Source of the DNA: an unicellular cyanobacterium SU3
GTDB lineage: Bacteria > Cyanobacteriota > Cyanobacteriia > Cyanobacteriales > Microcystaceae
Reading direction: 5' to 3'
Assembly: GCA_002172675.1 (NCBI GenBank)
Contig: NETF01000166.1
Coordinates: 1-58,582 of the forward strand
Length of the DNA: 58,582 nucleotides
Below are positions 1 to 9,755 of this stretch, piece by piece; the stretch's first letter is position 1, and each line of letters opens with the position of its first letter. The notes below the pieces were generated by a model. That model was not told where the DNA came from. It did not search any database and saw only the letters and a program-made list of their open reading frames with translations. Made by a program: the position numbers and the translations under genes.

Positions 1-526
1 TTAAGTCCAATCTTCTATTATATAAAACAAACTTATGTTTAAGGAGGTTTTTTGGGCTGTTTCAACGTAAATTGGCGATCGCAGATTAACGTTTCGCCTC
101 TCTGAAACTGAGTTTGTGATCTACTGAAACTAGCTAGTTTAAAAGGCAACAGGCAACAGAGATATTAAATTAGTCTATTTTTAAAAACGGATTTGGTTTA
201 ATATATCAAAAAACCTCAGATAAACTGAGGTTAAGTAGGAGAACCCAATAGTGTAAAAAAGCAAAACAATATAAGAGAGAAACTTAAGAGAATTAATATT
301 AAAGGAGTATTGAAAAAGCAAGTCTTTATCAAAGCTGACTTGTTGTAATCTATTCCTATTCTTCCCACATCTGAATCGTTTCATATCACTCATAAATAAT
401 TAATTTAACTGACCACTGATTACTGATTACTGTGAAAACAATTCTAAAATCTCGATTATGATTCTCTAATAACCCTCAACACTGTCGCTATAATAAAGTC
501 CCCAACAGATGAGGATAACAGCCATT
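1..526. other. Intergenic region at the left edge, no confident gene
   Basis: No convincing coding sequence lies before argF. There is one HIP1 octamer near 82 and a purine-rich AAGGAGG stretch near 40 without a usable downstream reading frame. A minus-strand terminator-like hairpin sits at 206-232 (separate entry). A minus-strand reading frame of about 70 codons crosses that hairpin, has no recognisable domain and is probably not a gene. Confidence 0.6.
206..232 (-). terminator. Minus-strand intrinsic terminator without an obvious gene
   Basis: An 8-bp perfect stem (AACCTCAG / CTGAGGTT) with a 5-base loop lies at 212-232. Read on the minus strand it is followed by a run of six T, the standard form of a Rho-independent terminator. 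No good minus-strand gene ends here, so it may close a small RNA or a short unrecognised gene transcribed from about 240-500. Confidence 0.5.
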
Positions 527-1444
527 ATGACAACCCTCCAAGGAAGAGATATCTTAGGAATTGGTGATCTCAGTGCAGAAGAAATGACCCAAGTGCTAGA
601 CTTAGGTGCAGCCTTAAAAAGTGGTCAGCGATCGCCCCGTTGTCAAAAAATCCTCGGACTATTGTTCGATAAGGCGTCTACCCGTACCCGTGTCTCCTTT
701 AGTGCTGCCATTTACCAACTGGGGGGACAAGTCATGGATCTCAACCCTAGTGTAACGCAAGTGGGCAGAGGAGAACCCACCAAAGACACCGCCAGAGTAT
801 TAGATCGCTATTTAGACATTTTAGCTATCCGTACTTTTGAACAATCAAAGTTAGAAACCTTTGCCGAATATGCCGAAATTCCCATTATTAATGCGCTGAC
901 AGATTTAGAACATCCTTGTCAAATTTTAGCCGATTTTATGACCATTAAAGAATGTTTTGGTGAGTTGGAAGGGAGTACCGTAACCTATTTAGGAGATGGT
1001 AATAATGTTGCCCATTCTCTCATTTTAGGGGGTGCTTTAATGGGGATGAAAATTAGAGTTGCTACCCCTCAAGATTATCAACCCTTACCGATGATTATTG
1101 AGCAAGCTAAACAGTTAGCAAAACCAGGTTTTGAAATTACTATAACCGATGATCCATTGGCTGCGGTTAAAGAGTCTAATGTTCTTTATACCGATGTTTG
1201 GGCAAGTATGGGACAAGAAAATTTAGCCGAGTCCAGAATTCCTATTTTTCAACCCTATCAAATCAATGATGAACTGTTAAATCAAGCAGATCAAGATGCC
1301 ATTGTTTTACACTGTTTACCGGCACACCGTGGGGAAGAAATAACCGACAGTGTAATGGAAGGAAAACAGTCAAGAGTATGGGATCAAGCTGAAAATAGAA
1401 TGCACGCCCAAAAAGCTTTAATGGTTAGTTTATTAGGAATTTAG
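527..1444 (+). CDS. argF: Ornithine carbamoyltransferase
   Basis: Catalyses carbamoyl phosphate + L-ornithine to citrulline in arginine synthesis; cytoplasmic, normally trimeric. The carbamoyl-phosphate loop STRTR is near residue 50, the HPCQ motif near 130 and the ornithine/catalytic HCLPAHRG motif near 270, so both domains are complete. I chose the ATG at 527 (305 residues, the usual family length), with GAGG about 12 nt upstream. An in-frame ATG at 509 would add six residues without a better ribosome site. The gene stands alone; no ARG-box could be identified by eye. Family assignment is secure, the exact start less so. Confidence 0.95.
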   Translation: MTTLQGRDILGIGDLSAEEMTQVLDLGAALKSGQRSPRCQKILGLLFDKASTRTRVSFSAAIYQLGGQVMDLNPSVTQVGRGEPTKDTARVLDRYLDILAIRTFEQSKLETFAEYAEIPIINALTDLEHPCQILADFMTIKECFGELEGSTVTYLGDGNNVAHSLILGGALMGMKIRVATPQDYQPLPMIIEQAKQLAKPGFEITITDDPLAAVKESNVLYTDVWASMGQENLAESRIPIFQPYQINDELLNQADQDAIVLHCLPAHRGEEITDSVMEGKQSRVWDQAENRMHAQKALMVSLLGI

Positions 1445-1746
1445 AATAATAATTTAATAATCAGTATAACCTGATTTAGATACAAAAAAGATAATAAATA
1501 ACTTATCAAACTTAGGAAGAGCAAACACTGATTATCTCATAAAAAACGATTAACACCGAACCCCAAACTCCTAAATCATAGTTGTAACTAAATCTTACAA
1601 ATATATAAACCTATCAATTAGTGAGGAGAAAACTGATACAATAAAAGTACAAAGTTAACAATAAAAAAGACTGAACCGTTGTAAAAATACTGTTCAAAAA
1701 ATCAGCATAAAACTAAGAATTAAATGATTAATTGAGGAGTCAAAAA
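1445..1746. other. AT-rich spacer between argF and the DHOD-like gene
   Basis: About 300 bases, strongly AT-rich, with no reading frame worth reporting. It must contain the promoter of the DHOD-like gene, but no clear -35/-10 pair or operator stands out. The GAGGAG at 1734-1739 is the ribosome binding site of the next gene. Confidence 0.5.
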
Positions 1747-2793
1747 ATGGATCTAACAACAACCTATCTAGGAATGACCTTAAAATCTCCATTAGTGGTA
1801 GGTTCTTGCGCCCCACTAACCGAAGAAATAGATAACATTAAAAGAATGGAAGATGCAGGGGCTGCCGCCGTTGTTTTACACTCATTTTTTGAAGAACAAT
1901 TACGACAAGAACAACTCGAATTACATCATCATTTAACCCACGGAACCGAAAGCTTTGCCGAAGCTTTAACTTATTTCCCAGAACCCGAAATATTTCATGT
2001 TGGATCAGACGAATATTTAGACCATATTCGCAAGGCAAAAGATATGGTAGATATGCCCATTATTGCCAGTATTAATGGTTCAACATTAGGGGGATGGTTA
2101 GACTATTCTAAACAAATAGAACAAGTCGGTGCCGATGCCCTAGAACTGAATATTTATTATGTTCCCACGGATTTAGATATTCCTGGGGGAGAAATTGAAC
2201 AGAACTATTTAGACATTTTAAAAGCAGTAAAATCAGAAATAAATATCCCTGTGGCTATTAAGTTAAGTCCTTATTTTAGCAACATGGCCAATATGGCCAA
2301 ACGCTTAGGAGAAAATGGGGCCGATGGCTTAGTTTTATTTAACCGTTTCTATCAACCGGATATCGATTTAAACAACTTGGAAGTCTATCCCAATGTCTTA
2401 TTAAGTACCCCCCAAGCCATGCGCTTACCCATGCGTTGGATCGCCATTTTGTACGGGAAAATTGATGCAGACTTAGCTGCTACCAGTGGCATTCATCACT
2501 CAACCGATGTCATTAAAATGGTTATGGCAGGGGCAAAAATAACCCAAGTCGTAAGTGCGTTATTACGTCATGGTATCCATTATTTAGGAACCCTAGAAGA
2601 AGGAATACGTAACTGGATGGAAGAAAACGAATATACCTCTATTCGACAGATGCAGGGGAGTTTCTCGCAACTCCATTGTCCCGATCCCACGGCCTTCGAG
2701 CGATCGCAGTATATGAAAGCTCTACAAACCTACGCACCCATCTGGCGATCGCTTCAAGATCCTTCTCTCAGTACCGTTAAACAAGAAAATTAA
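1747..2793 (+). CDS. Dihydroorotate dehydrogenase-like FMN-barrel protein
   Basis: Belongs to the DHOD-like TIM-barrel flavoprotein family (PRK07565 type). The opening MDLTTTYLGMTLKSPLVVGS matches DHOD barrels, and IKLSP near residue 175 with GADGLVLFNR near 200 marks the FMN and phosphate side. The motif that in class 1 DHODs reads N-x-S-C-P-N (active-site cysteine) is here ELNIYYVPTD, without cysteine or serine, so pyrimidine-synthesis activity is doubtful. The substrate is unknown. The start is the ATG at 1747 with a strong GAGGAG 7 nt upstream; 348 residues. A TTG at 1732 is in frame but would put the ribosome site inside the gene. Single gene, not visibly in an operon. Confidence 0.85.
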   Translation: MDLTTTYLGMTLKSPLVVGSCAPLTEEIDNIKRMEDAGAAAVVLHSFFEEQLRQEQLELHHHLTHGTESFAEALTYFPEPEIFHVGSDEYLDHIRKAKDMVDMPIIASINGSTLGGWLDYSKQIEQVGADALELNIYYVPTDLDIPGGEIEQNYLDILKAVKSEINIPVAIKLSPYFSNMANMAKRLGENGADGLVLFNRFYQPDIDLNNLEVYPNVLLSTPQAMRLPMRWIAILYGKIDADLAATSGIHHSTDVIKMVMAGAKITQVVSALLRHGIHYLGTLEEGIRNWMEENEYTSIRQMQGSFSQLHCPDPTAFERSQYMKALQTYAPIWRSLQDPSLSTVKQEN

Positions 2794-2815
2794 AGAGATA
2801 GGTAGGAAATAGTGG

Positions 2816-2857
2816 TTTTGGGTGTGGGGTTTTGGGTGTGGGGTTTTGGGTGTGGGG
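2816..2857. repeat. Three perfect 14-bp tandem repeats
   Basis: The 14-mer TTTTGGGTGTGGGG is repeated three times without mismatch, directly after the DHOD-like gene. 14 bp is twice the heptamer period of cyanobacterial STRR sequences, and the unit itself is two related 7-mers. No function is apparent. Confidence 0.9.
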
Positions 2858-2907
2858 AAGGTGAAAAATTTAATTAACATGGGAATTGAAGATATGTTTA
2901 AATAACA

Positions 2908-3807
2908 ATGTTAAATATTCCTGGGTTCCATAAACATTACCAGCCCACTAGCCTCGGAAACATGGTCTATTATACGGCCAACGGTTTACCTTGGTGTACC
3001 ACAGAAGAAACCATGTCAGATCGCCCTACATTGGTCTTTTTTCATGGGTTTGGGGGCGGTTCGAGTGCTTATGAATGGTCTAAGGTATATCCTGCCTTTG
3101 CTAGCGAATACCGCATTATTGCACCGGACTTAATTGGTTGGGGACAATCATCCCATTTAGAGAGAAACTATACCATCGAAGATTATTTGACCACCCTACC
3201 AGAATTTATTGAGGGAGTTGCTTCTGGTCCCGTAATAGCGATCGCCTCTTCTTTAACCGCAGCCTTTATGATTAGAGTAGCCATTACTCGGCCTGAGTTG
3301 TTTAAATCCTTAATTTTAACCACACCAGCCGGATTATCTGATTTTGGAGAAGATTATAGCCGAAGTTTCTTTGCTAAATTAGTCACTACTCCTGTTATTG
3401 ATCGCTTTATTTATGACTTTGGGGTGGCTAATGAAATGGGAATTCGTAACTTTTTAGAAAACCGTCAATTTGCCAATAGCGATCGTGTTTATCCTGAAAT
3501 TGTCTCCGCTTATTTAGACTCGGCCACTCAACCGTTAGCTGAATATACTGCTTTATCTTTTGTCAGGGGAGATTTATGTTTTGATCTCGCAGAATATATT
3601 GACAAATTAACCACACCTACGGCCATGATTTGGGGTAGAAAGTCGCAGTTTACTGGCCCTGAAATTGGTCTAAAATTAGCTCAAATGAATCCTAATTTTA
3701 TCAAAGCCTTTGAAATTATTGAAGAGGTTGGCTTAACGCCACAATTAGAACTACCTGGGGTAACGATTGGTTTAATTCGTCGCTTTTTAACTAAAGATTT
3801 AGCATGA
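2908..3807 (+). CDS. Alpha/beta-hydrolase-fold protein lacking part of the triad
   Basis: A 299-residue single-domain alpha/beta-hydrolase. The oxyanion region FFHGFGGGSSAYEW is near residue 44. The nucleophile-elbow position reads I-A-S-S-L-T, so a serine is kept but the usual GxSxG is not. The acid strand reads MIWGRKSQF where active enzymes have G-x-x-D, and the C-terminal motif reads EVGLTPQLELPG where active enzymes have G-H-x-P-x-x-E-x-P. Two of three triad residues are therefore missing at their usual places. It may be a non-catalytic member or use other residues. It lies 13 bp before the MFS gene and is probably co-transcribed with it. No signal peptide. Confidence 0.8.
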   Translation: MLNIPGFHKHYQPTSLGNMVYYTANGLPWCTTEETMSDRPTLVFFHGFGGGSSAYEWSKVYPAFASEYRIIAPDLIGWGQSSHLERNYTIEDYLTTLPEFIEGVASGPVIAIASSLTAAFMIRVAITRPELFKSLILTTPAGLSDFGEDYSRSFFAKLVTTPVIDRFIYDFGVANEMGIRNFLENRQFANSDRVYPEIVSAYLDSATQPLAEYTALSFVRGDLCFDLAEYIDKLTTPTAMIWGRKSQFTGPEIGLKLAQMNPNFIKAFEIIEEVGLTPQLELPGVTIGLIRRFLTKDLA

Positions 3808-3820
3808 TAACTCTTCTAAT

Positions 3821-5023
3821 ATGTCATTAAGTTCTAGAGTTGCTTTGCAAAGGAATCTTTCTAAACTTTTAATTTTAAAAGGATTATCCTTTGCTTGGTT
3901 TCCCATTCCCACGATCATGTTATTTTATGAATCTCGTGGGTTATCTATTGAGCAATCAATTTTCTTAAAAACAGTTCTTTCTATCTCCTTTTTTTTGTTA
4001 GAAATACCGTCAGGATATATTGCTGATCAATGGGGTAGAAAGTTTTGTCTTATTAGTGGTAGTGGTATTTGGGTTATTAGTTGGTTAATTTATTGTACTC
4101 AAGAGACGTTTTCCTGGTTTATTATAGCAGAAGCATTAACAGGAGTCGCTGGTAGTTTAATTTCTGGGGCAGATACAGCTATAACTTATGATACTTTATT
4201 AACCTTAAACCGCGCCCAAGAATACCGTAAATTTGAAGGAAAATTAATTGCAATTTCAGGAATTAGTGAGGCTGTTTGTGGTTTAATTGGAGCTTTTGTG
4301 GCTCAATATAATTTAGTTTATCCATTTTATTTACAAACTATTTGCTTAATTATTTATTGCTTGTTATCAACCCAATTAATTGAACCTGATAATGATAATT
4401 TAGAACTGTCTCAAGAGCCACAAAATTTATGGTCAATTGTCAAAAATGCTTTAATTATTAATGCTTCAATTCGCTGGTTTATTTTATTCAGTGGTACATT
4501 TTCAGTGGCTACTTTTTTAATTGTTTGGTTATCTCAAACGTATTTATCTAATTATAATGTACCGACAGCTTGGTTCGGGGTGGTTTGGGTTGGGTTTCAT
4601 GGGGTGATGAGTTTAGCTTCTTTATCGGCTAATAACCTAGAAGAAAAATTAGGATTGAAAAAAAGTTTATTATTTTTAATTACATTGCTGGCAAGTTCTT
4701 ATATCTTTTTAGGAATCATTCATCAAGCTTGGGGAATTATATTTGTAGCTGTTATTTATGCGGTTAGAGGTTGGATAACTCCTATTCTTAATGAAGCCAT
4801 TAATAAGTTAATTCCTTCTGTAACACGAGCCACTGTTTTCTCTATTAAAAGTTTTATTTTTCGTTTGGGTTTTGCTATTATTGGAACAGCATCAGGATGG
4901 TTAGCAGATCAAAAATCCTTAAATTTATCATTAACAATAATGGGTATAGTTTTTTTTAGTTTTGGTTTATTTTGTTGGCGAAACTTGTTTAATAATGGAC
5001 AATGGACAATGGACAATGGATAA
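3821..5023 (+). CDS. Major facilitator superfamily transporter
   Basis: A 400-residue polytopic membrane protein with about twelve hydrophobic segments. The MFS signature between helices 2 and 3 is present as G-Y-I-A-D-Q-W-G-R-K near residue 65, and a weaker repeat GWLADQ occurs near 370 in the second half. Substrate cannot be told from sequence; drug or metabolite efflux is usual for this type. It follows the alpha/beta-hydrolase-like gene closely. The last codons (NNGQWTMDNG) and the stop are encoded by a heptamer tandem repeat (4994-5028), so the natural C-terminus has been extended or replaced by repeat DNA. Confidence 0.85.
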   Translation: MSLSSRVALQRNLSKLLILKGLSFAWFPIPTIMLFYESRGLSIEQSIFLKTVLSISFFLLEIPSGYIADQWGRKFCLISGSGIWVISWLIYCTQETFSWFIIAEALTGVAGSLISGADTAITYDTLLTLNRAQEYRKFEGKLIAISGISEAVCGLIGAFVAQYNLVYPFYLQTICLIIYCLLSTQLIEPDNDNLELSQEPQNLWSIVKNALIINASIRWFILFSGTFSVATFLIVWLSQTYLSNYNVPTAWFGVVWVGFHGVMSLASLSANNLEEKLGLKKSLLFLITLLASSYIFLGIIHQAWGIIFVAVIYAVRGWITPILNEAINKLIPSVTRATVFSIKSFIFRLGFAIIGTASGWLADQKSLNLSLTIMGIVFFSFGLFCWRNLFNNGQWTMDNG

Positions 5024-5028
5024 TGGAT
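4994..5028. repeat. STRR heptamer array AATGGAC/T, five units
   Basis: Five 7-bp units, three AATGGAC followed by two AATGGAT. The array encodes the C-terminus of the MFS transporter and supplies its TAA stop (5021-5023). This is a typical cyanobacterial short tandemly repeated repetitive sequence. Confidence 0.9.
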
Positions 5029-5129
5029 AATGATTTCTCCTTAAAAGTGAACAGAAGTATCAACAAGGGATTCAACTAATATAACACTACGCATTATGGT
5101 GTTTGACATTCACAAAATTGCAAAGCCTT

Positions 5130-5154
5130 GTAGGGTGGGCAATGCCCACCTTAC
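5130..5154. repeat. Dispersed palindrome GTAGGGTGGGC...
   Basis: A 25-base near-perfect inverted repeat (GTAGGGTGGGC-AAT-GCCCACCTTAC) ten bases beyond the katG stop. Related palindromes occur at 41142-41210, 42417-42517 and 49108-49132. It could act as a transcript-end hairpin for katG but has no T-run. Confidence 0.8.
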
Positions 5155-5164
5155 AGTAATGTTC

Positions 5165-7432
5165 TTAAGCACCAACATCAAAGCGATCAAGCATCATCAC
5201 CTTATTCCAAGCTACGACAAAATCCTTTACCATACGCTCATGGCCATCATTGGCACCGTAAACTTCAGCCACTTGACGCAGTTCTGCGTTTGAGCCAAAG
5301 ATTAAATCACAGCGTGTGGCAGTAAACTTAGTTTCCCCTGTTCTGCGATCGCAGATATTAAAGAGCATCTCGGTTTCGTCGGTTGGCTTCCACTCGTAGT
5401 CCATACTGGTCAAGACACGGAAAAAGTCGTTAGTTAAAACTCCAGATCGGTCCGTAAAGATACCCTGTTTTGAACGATCCCAGTTCTGATCGAGGGCGCG
5501 AAGACCACCCACAAGAACAGTCCACTCAGGAGCAGTCAGTGTAAGAAGTTGTGCGCGATCAAGAAAAATACGCTCTGGTTTAACCTTATAACCTACCGCC
5601 TCGTTATGATAGTTCCTGAAACCATCTGAGACGGGTTTAAGCCATTGAAAGCTTTCAATATCGGTTAATTCTTGAGTGGTATCCATTCGGCCTGGGGTGA
5701 AGGGAACACTGACATCAACCCCAGCGTCTTTTGCCGCCTTCTCCACCGCCGCACAACCACCGAGAACAATAAGGTCAGCGATGGACACTTTTTTGTTAAA
5801 TTCTGACTGAATTTGTTCGAGAGTTGATAAAACCTGACTCAGTTCATCGGGGCGGTTCACTTCCCAGTTTTTCTGGGGATCGAGGCGAACTCGCGCACCA
5901 TTAGCCCCACCGCGCTTGTCGGAGTTGCGATAATTCGATGCTGATGCCCAAGCGGCCGACACCAGTGCCGAAACCGAAAGCCCACTGGTCAAAATTTTGT
6001 CTTTAAGGGAACGAATATCAGCATCATCGATGACATCGTGGTCAAGGGCTGGAATGGGATCTTGCCAAGGTAAATCTTCTTCTGGAACTTCTGGACCGAG
6101 ATAGCGGACTTTGGGTCCCATGTCTCGATGGGTCAGCTTATACCAAGCGCGTGCAAAGGTATCACTAAAATACTCGAAGTCATCAAGAAAGCGTTGACAA
6201 ACCTCATGATAGGCAGGATCTTCTTTAAGGGCAATGTCTGAAGTCATCATCATTAACGAATGCTCTACACCAGACTTATGAGCATCTGGGGTTTTCGGCG
6301 CATCAGAATCGACGGGTTGCCACTGAACGGCACCCACTGGGCTTTTTGTCTTTTCCCATTCGTATTTAAAGAGATTTTCTAGGTAACTGTTGTCCCATTG
6401 CGTCGGGTTGGGAGTCCATGAACCTTCGATGCCGTTGGTCATAGTAAATTCTGCGAATCCTGTGCCTTCAGGGTTTTGCCAACCCAAACCCATTGCCTGA
6501 ATGGGCGCACCTTCGGGGGCTGGTCCGATCTTGTCTGGCTCAACCATACCATGACTTTTTCCAAAGGCATGACCCCCGGCAATTAATGCTACTGTTTCCT
6601 CGTCGTTCATGGCCATCCGTGCAAAGCTTTCTCGTATGTCGCGGGCAGATGCGATCGGGTCACCGCTCCCGCCAGGGCCTTCGGGATCGACGTAGATTAA
6701 CGCCTGGTGGGAAGCTGCCAGAGGGTTTTCGAGGTCGTAGTATTCGTCCTTCGGTTCTCCTTCCCAGCGAATGGTTCGAGTGACCATCTCATCGGGATGA
6801 CCTTCGTGTTGCTTACCATTTTCTCCAAACGGTTCTCCGTTCCAAAATTCAGGGCCCCAATAGGTAGAGCGATCGGCTTCCCAAGCATCAATGCGACCTC
6901 CGCCGAAGCCGAAAGTTTTCAGACCCATAATTTCCAGGGCGCAGTTGCCTACTAGAATCATGAGATCGGCCCAACTCAGTGCTGCACCGTATTTTTGCTT
7001 GATTGGCCAAAGCAGTCGTCGTGATTTATCTGTATTGCCGTTATCCCACCAAGAATTGATCGGGGCGAAGCGTTGCATACCCTGGCCTGCTCCCCCACGA
7101 CCGTCTGCAATGCGGTAAGTTCCTGCTGAGTGCCATGCCATGCGGATCATCTGGGGTCCATAGTTGCCGTAGTCGGCTGGCCACCAGTCCTTGGAGTCGG
7201 TCAGCAGTGCTTTGATGTCCTTCTTTAACTGCTCAAAGTCGAGGTTTTGAAACGCTGTTTTGTAGTCAAAATCTTTTAACGGGTTGGCTTGGGGTGAATT
7301 TTGATGGAGCAACTCGACCTGCAGTCGATTTGGCCACCAATCATCTGTTTGCGGTCTAGAGCCGAGTGCGCCTCCGACGCGATTCCCCCGAAAGGGACAT
7401 TTTCCAGGAGTAGTAGGAGGGTTGTTGTTCAT
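5165..7432 (-). CDS. katG: Bifunctional catalase-peroxidase
   Basis: A heme enzyme that removes hydrogen peroxide, cytoplasmic. At 755 residues it has both the active N-terminal and the degenerate C-terminal peroxidase domain. The distal Arg-Trp-His motif is [11 protein letters not shown] (about residue 95), the tyrosine of the Met-Tyr-Trp adduct is in IYVDPEGP, and the proximal histidine is in [12 protein letters not shown]. The start [14 protein letters not shown] is typical. The gene is visibly richer in G+C than its neighbours (39 of 60 bases are G or C at 6661-6720), which may indicate acquisition by transfer. It is divergent from the glutathione-transferase gene; no Fur or PerR box was recognised by eye. 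Confidence 0.97.
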   Translation of the reverse strand: MNNNPPTTPGKCPFRGNRVGGALGSRPQTDDWWPNRLQVELLHQNSPQANPLKDFDYKTAFQNLDFEQLKKDIKALLTDSKDWWPADYGNYGPQMIRMAWHSAGTYRIADGRGGAGQGMQRFAPINSWWDNGNTDKSRRLLWPIKQKYGAALSWADLMILVGNCALEIMGLKTFGFGGGRIDAWEADRSTYWGPEFWNGEPFGENGKQHEGHPDEMVTRTIRWEGEPKDEYYDLENPLAASHQALIYVDPEGPGGSGDPIASARDIRESFARMAMNDEETVALIAGGHAFGKSHGMVEPDKIGPAPEGAPIQAMGLGWQNPEGTGFAEFTMTNGIEGSWTPNPTQWDNSYLENLFKYEWEKTKSPVGAVQWQPVDSDAPKTPDAHKSGVEHSLMMMTSDIALKEDPAYHEVCQRFLDDFEYFSDTFARAWYKLTHRDMGPKVRYLGPEVPEEDLPWQDPIPALDHDVIDDADIRSLKDKILTSGLSVSALVSAAWASASNYRNSDKRGGANGARVRLDPQKNWEVNRPDELSQVLSTLEQIQSEFNKKVSIADLIVLGGCAAVEKAAKDAGVDVSVPFTPGRMDTTQELTDIESFQWLKPVSDGFRNYHNEAVGYKVKPERIFLDRAQLLTLTAPEWTVLVGGLRALDQNWDRSKQGIFTDRSGVLTNDFFRVLTSMDYEWKPTDETEMLFNICDRRTGETKFTATRCDLIFGSNAELRQVAEVYGANDGHERMVKDFVVAWNKVMMLDRFDVGA

Positions 7433-7884
7433 TGAGTTTGATCCTTTGTATCGTTTTTGTGACTATTTCTTTGAGGCGATCGCATTGGTTAAAGTTTGTG
7501 TCACAGAAATCCTTAATCAGATGCGAAAAAGCTTTCGGTATTGTCGACTTTACTGGATAAATAATCCTTTTGATGCAAGGGTTTACGAAAATTTTAATGT
7601 TTCAATAATGCTTTTTTTCAATTTAATTATAATACAAAATTAAACTATTTTACTTCACTCTTTCCTCATACCTGTAAGACCTATTCACAAGTCCAAATTT
7701 CTACCTATTCCTAAAGTCAGAGAATTGAATAAATAATGAAATCAAAATCTATTTAAAATTAGAAAAATATAATATTAACATTTAAGATTAATTATTCTCA
7801 TAATAATTTCAAAGTAGAGACATTAAATAAGTCAAATGGACTGCAATGTATAATTAAAGCTAAGTTTTTAACAGAAAAATCATC
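7433..7884. other. Divergent promoter region katG / GST
   Basis: About 450 bases, increasingly AT-rich toward the GST gene. It must carry the promoters of katG (leftward) and the GST gene (rightward). A short plus-strand reading frame starting inside katG (7422) has no domain and looks spurious. One HIP1-like site lies near 7477. No operator was recognised. Confidence 0.5.
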
Positions 7885-8889
7885 ATGTCTCTTCCCTCAA
7901 CCATCATTATTAAATTCGGTAAATTTGTCTGGACTACCATGTGGCATCAAATGATGTCTCAGTTAGCCCCTCGTAACGAATCTGGGGCTTATATACGACC
8001 CGAAAGCCAATTTCGTCATGACATCGATGATCAGCCTGAAAACCCCTATAAACCCGAATCTGGCCGTTATGCTTTATACGTCGGTATTGGTTGTCCTTGG
8101 GCCCATCGCACTTTAGTGGTTCGTGCCTTAAAAGGTCTAGAATCAGTCATTTCGGTGGTTTGGGTGAGGGGAGAAGCAACAGAAGGGGGTTGGATGTTAG
8201 AAACGCCAGAAGAAGGGTGTCAAAGCTTAAAAGACGTTTATCAACTGAGTCAACCTGGCTATCAAGGAAGGGCAACCGTGCCGGTTTTATGGGACACACA
8301 AACTCAAACCGTTGTTAATAATGAAAGTGCCGATATTATTGAAATTCTTAACCGAGAATTTAATGAATGGGCAGATCACACCGAACTTGATCTTTATCCC
8401 ACTTCACAAAAAGAAGAAATTGATAGTTTAAATGATCGCATTTATCATACTGTTAATAATGGAGTGTATCGCTGTGGTTTTGCTCAAACTCAATCTGCAT
8501 ATGAACAAGCGTGTAATGAATTATTTTTAACCCTTGATGACCTAGAAAAGATATTAACTAATCATCGTTATTTATGTGGGGAAAATATTACCCTGGCTGA
8601 TGTGAGACTTTTTACGACTTTATTTCGTTTTGATGCGGTTTACTATGGATTGTTTAAATGTAATAAGCGTCGCATTCGAGACTATAAAAATTTATACGGT
8701 TATTTACAAGATATTTATCAACTGCCTGGGGTGTCTTCCACTTGCGATTTAGAAAAAGTAAAACAAGATTACTATAGTAATTTATTTCCTCTTAATCCAG
8801 GGGGCATTATCCCATCAGGTCCCGACCAACAAGACCTATTATCGCCTCATAATCGAGAAAAGATTAAGCTTTCTGCTGTCAAAGAATAA
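7885..8889 (+). CDS. Xi-class glutathione transferase (glutathionyl-hydroquinone reductase family)
   Basis: A 334-residue protein of the YqjG/ECM4 family, which reduces glutathionyl-hydroquinones. The catalytic cysteine motif G-C-P-W-A-H-R is near residue 72 in a thioredoxin-like N-terminal domain, preceded by the long N-terminal extension typical of the class. The C-terminal helical GST domain contains ENITLADVRLFTTLFRFD near residue 235. Length matches the family (about 320-340). Cytoplasmic, with a probable role in quinone or oxidative-stress metabolism. It stands alone, divergent from katG. Substrate is inferred from family only. Confidence 0.9.
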   Translation: MSLPSTIIIKFGKFVWTTMWHQMMSQLAPRNESGAYIRPESQFRHDIDDQPENPYKPESGRYALYVGIGCPWAHRTLVVRALKGLESVISVVWVRGEATEGGWMLETPEEGCQSLKDVYQLSQPGYQGRATVPVLWDTQTQTVVNNESADIIEILNREFNEWADHTELDLYPTSQKEEIDSLNDRIYHTVNNGVYRCGFAQTQSAYEQACNELFLTLDDLEKILTNHRYLCGENITLADVRLFTTLFRFDAVYYGLFKCNKRRIRDYKNLYGYLQDIYQLPGVSSTCDLEKVKQDYYSNLFPLNPGGIIPSGPDQQDLLSPHNREKIKLSAVKE

Positions 8890-8973
8890 GTTGGTCAACT
8901 AAGCTAAAATCCATTATCATTCAATCATTAACATTCAAGGGAAAACTGAGGGGATGGGGAGAGACAATAACTT

Positions 8974-9753
8974 ATGGTTCAACGGGTGCAAAAAATTTTA
9001 TCTCAATGGGGAGTTGCTTCCCGTCGTCGTGCTGAAGATATGATTGTCGCCGGACGAGTTAAGTTAAATGGGGAAATTGTTACATTAGGAGATAAAGCTG
9101 ATCCCAGTTGCGATCGCTTAGAGATAGACGGTCGACTGATTCAACCTCATCAACGGCCTGAATTACTTTATATACTAATGAATAAACCTGTTGGAGTGGT
9201 TTGTACCTGCGATGATCCCCAAAATCGCTCCATTGTCTTAGATTTATTACCCAAAACAGTAAGTCAAGGGACAGGAATCCACCCCGTAGGAAGACTCGAT
9301 TTTAACTCATCTGGTGCTTTACTATTAACCAATGACGGAGAGTTAACCCTAAGATTGACCCATCCCCGTTACCATTTACCCAAAACCTATGAAGTCTGGG
9401 TTCAAGGACATCCTACAGAAGAAAGATTACAAAAATGGCGAGAAGGTGTTATGCTAATGGGCAAAAAGACTTTACCGGCTCAAGTAGAAGTGATTTGTCG
9501 TTATCGTCAAAATACTCGCTTGAAAGTGATTCTTATTGAAGGAAGAAATCGCCAAATTCGTCGTATCGTTCAACACCTTGGTTTCCATGTTCTTCGACTC
9601 CATCGCACTGCTATTGGTTCTCTTGTTCTATCTCCTCCTAACGAAAGCAGCTTACCTAGTGGCCACTATCGTTTACTTACCCCTTCAGAAATTCATTGTC
9701 TCAAGCGTAGCGCCAACCTTATCACTGAAACGGAAGGGAAGCTGATTGAATAG
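8974..9753 (+). CDS. RsuA/RluB-family rRNA pseudouridine synthase
   Basis: Converts a uridine in ribosomal RNA to pseudouridine; cytoplasmic. Residues 1-60 form an S4 RNA-binding domain ([20 protein letters not shown]). The catalytic motif [17 protein letters not shown] near residue 108 holds the essential aspartate, and the C-terminal [10 protein letters not shown] motif is intact. Length 259 fits RluB/RsuA-type enzymes. The gene ends two bases before the RodZ-like gene, so the pair is almost certainly one transcript. Which rRNA site is modified cannot be decided from sequence, so no symbol is given. Confidence 0.92.
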   Translation: MVQRVQKILSQWGVASRRRAEDMIVAGRVKLNGEIVTLGDKADPSCDRLEIDGRLIQPHQRPELLYILMNKPVGVVCTCDDPQNRSIVLDLLPKTVSQGTGIHPVGRLDFNSSGALLLTNDGELTLRLTHPRYHLPKTYEVWVQGHPTEERLQKWREGVMLMGKKTLPAQVEVICRYRQNTRLKVILIEGRNRQIRRIVQHLGFHVLRLHRTAIGSLVLSPPNESSLPSGHYRLLTPSEIHCLKRSANLITETEGKLIE

Positions 9754-9755
9754 AT

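Noticed and set aside
181-393. A 70-codon minus-strand frame
   Set aside because: It runs through a strong terminator hairpin on its own strand and has no recognisable family.
6493-7118. Several plus-strand reading frames of 75-96 codons inside katG
   Set aside because: They are antisense shadows of the GC-rich katG frame, with no domain or ribosome site.
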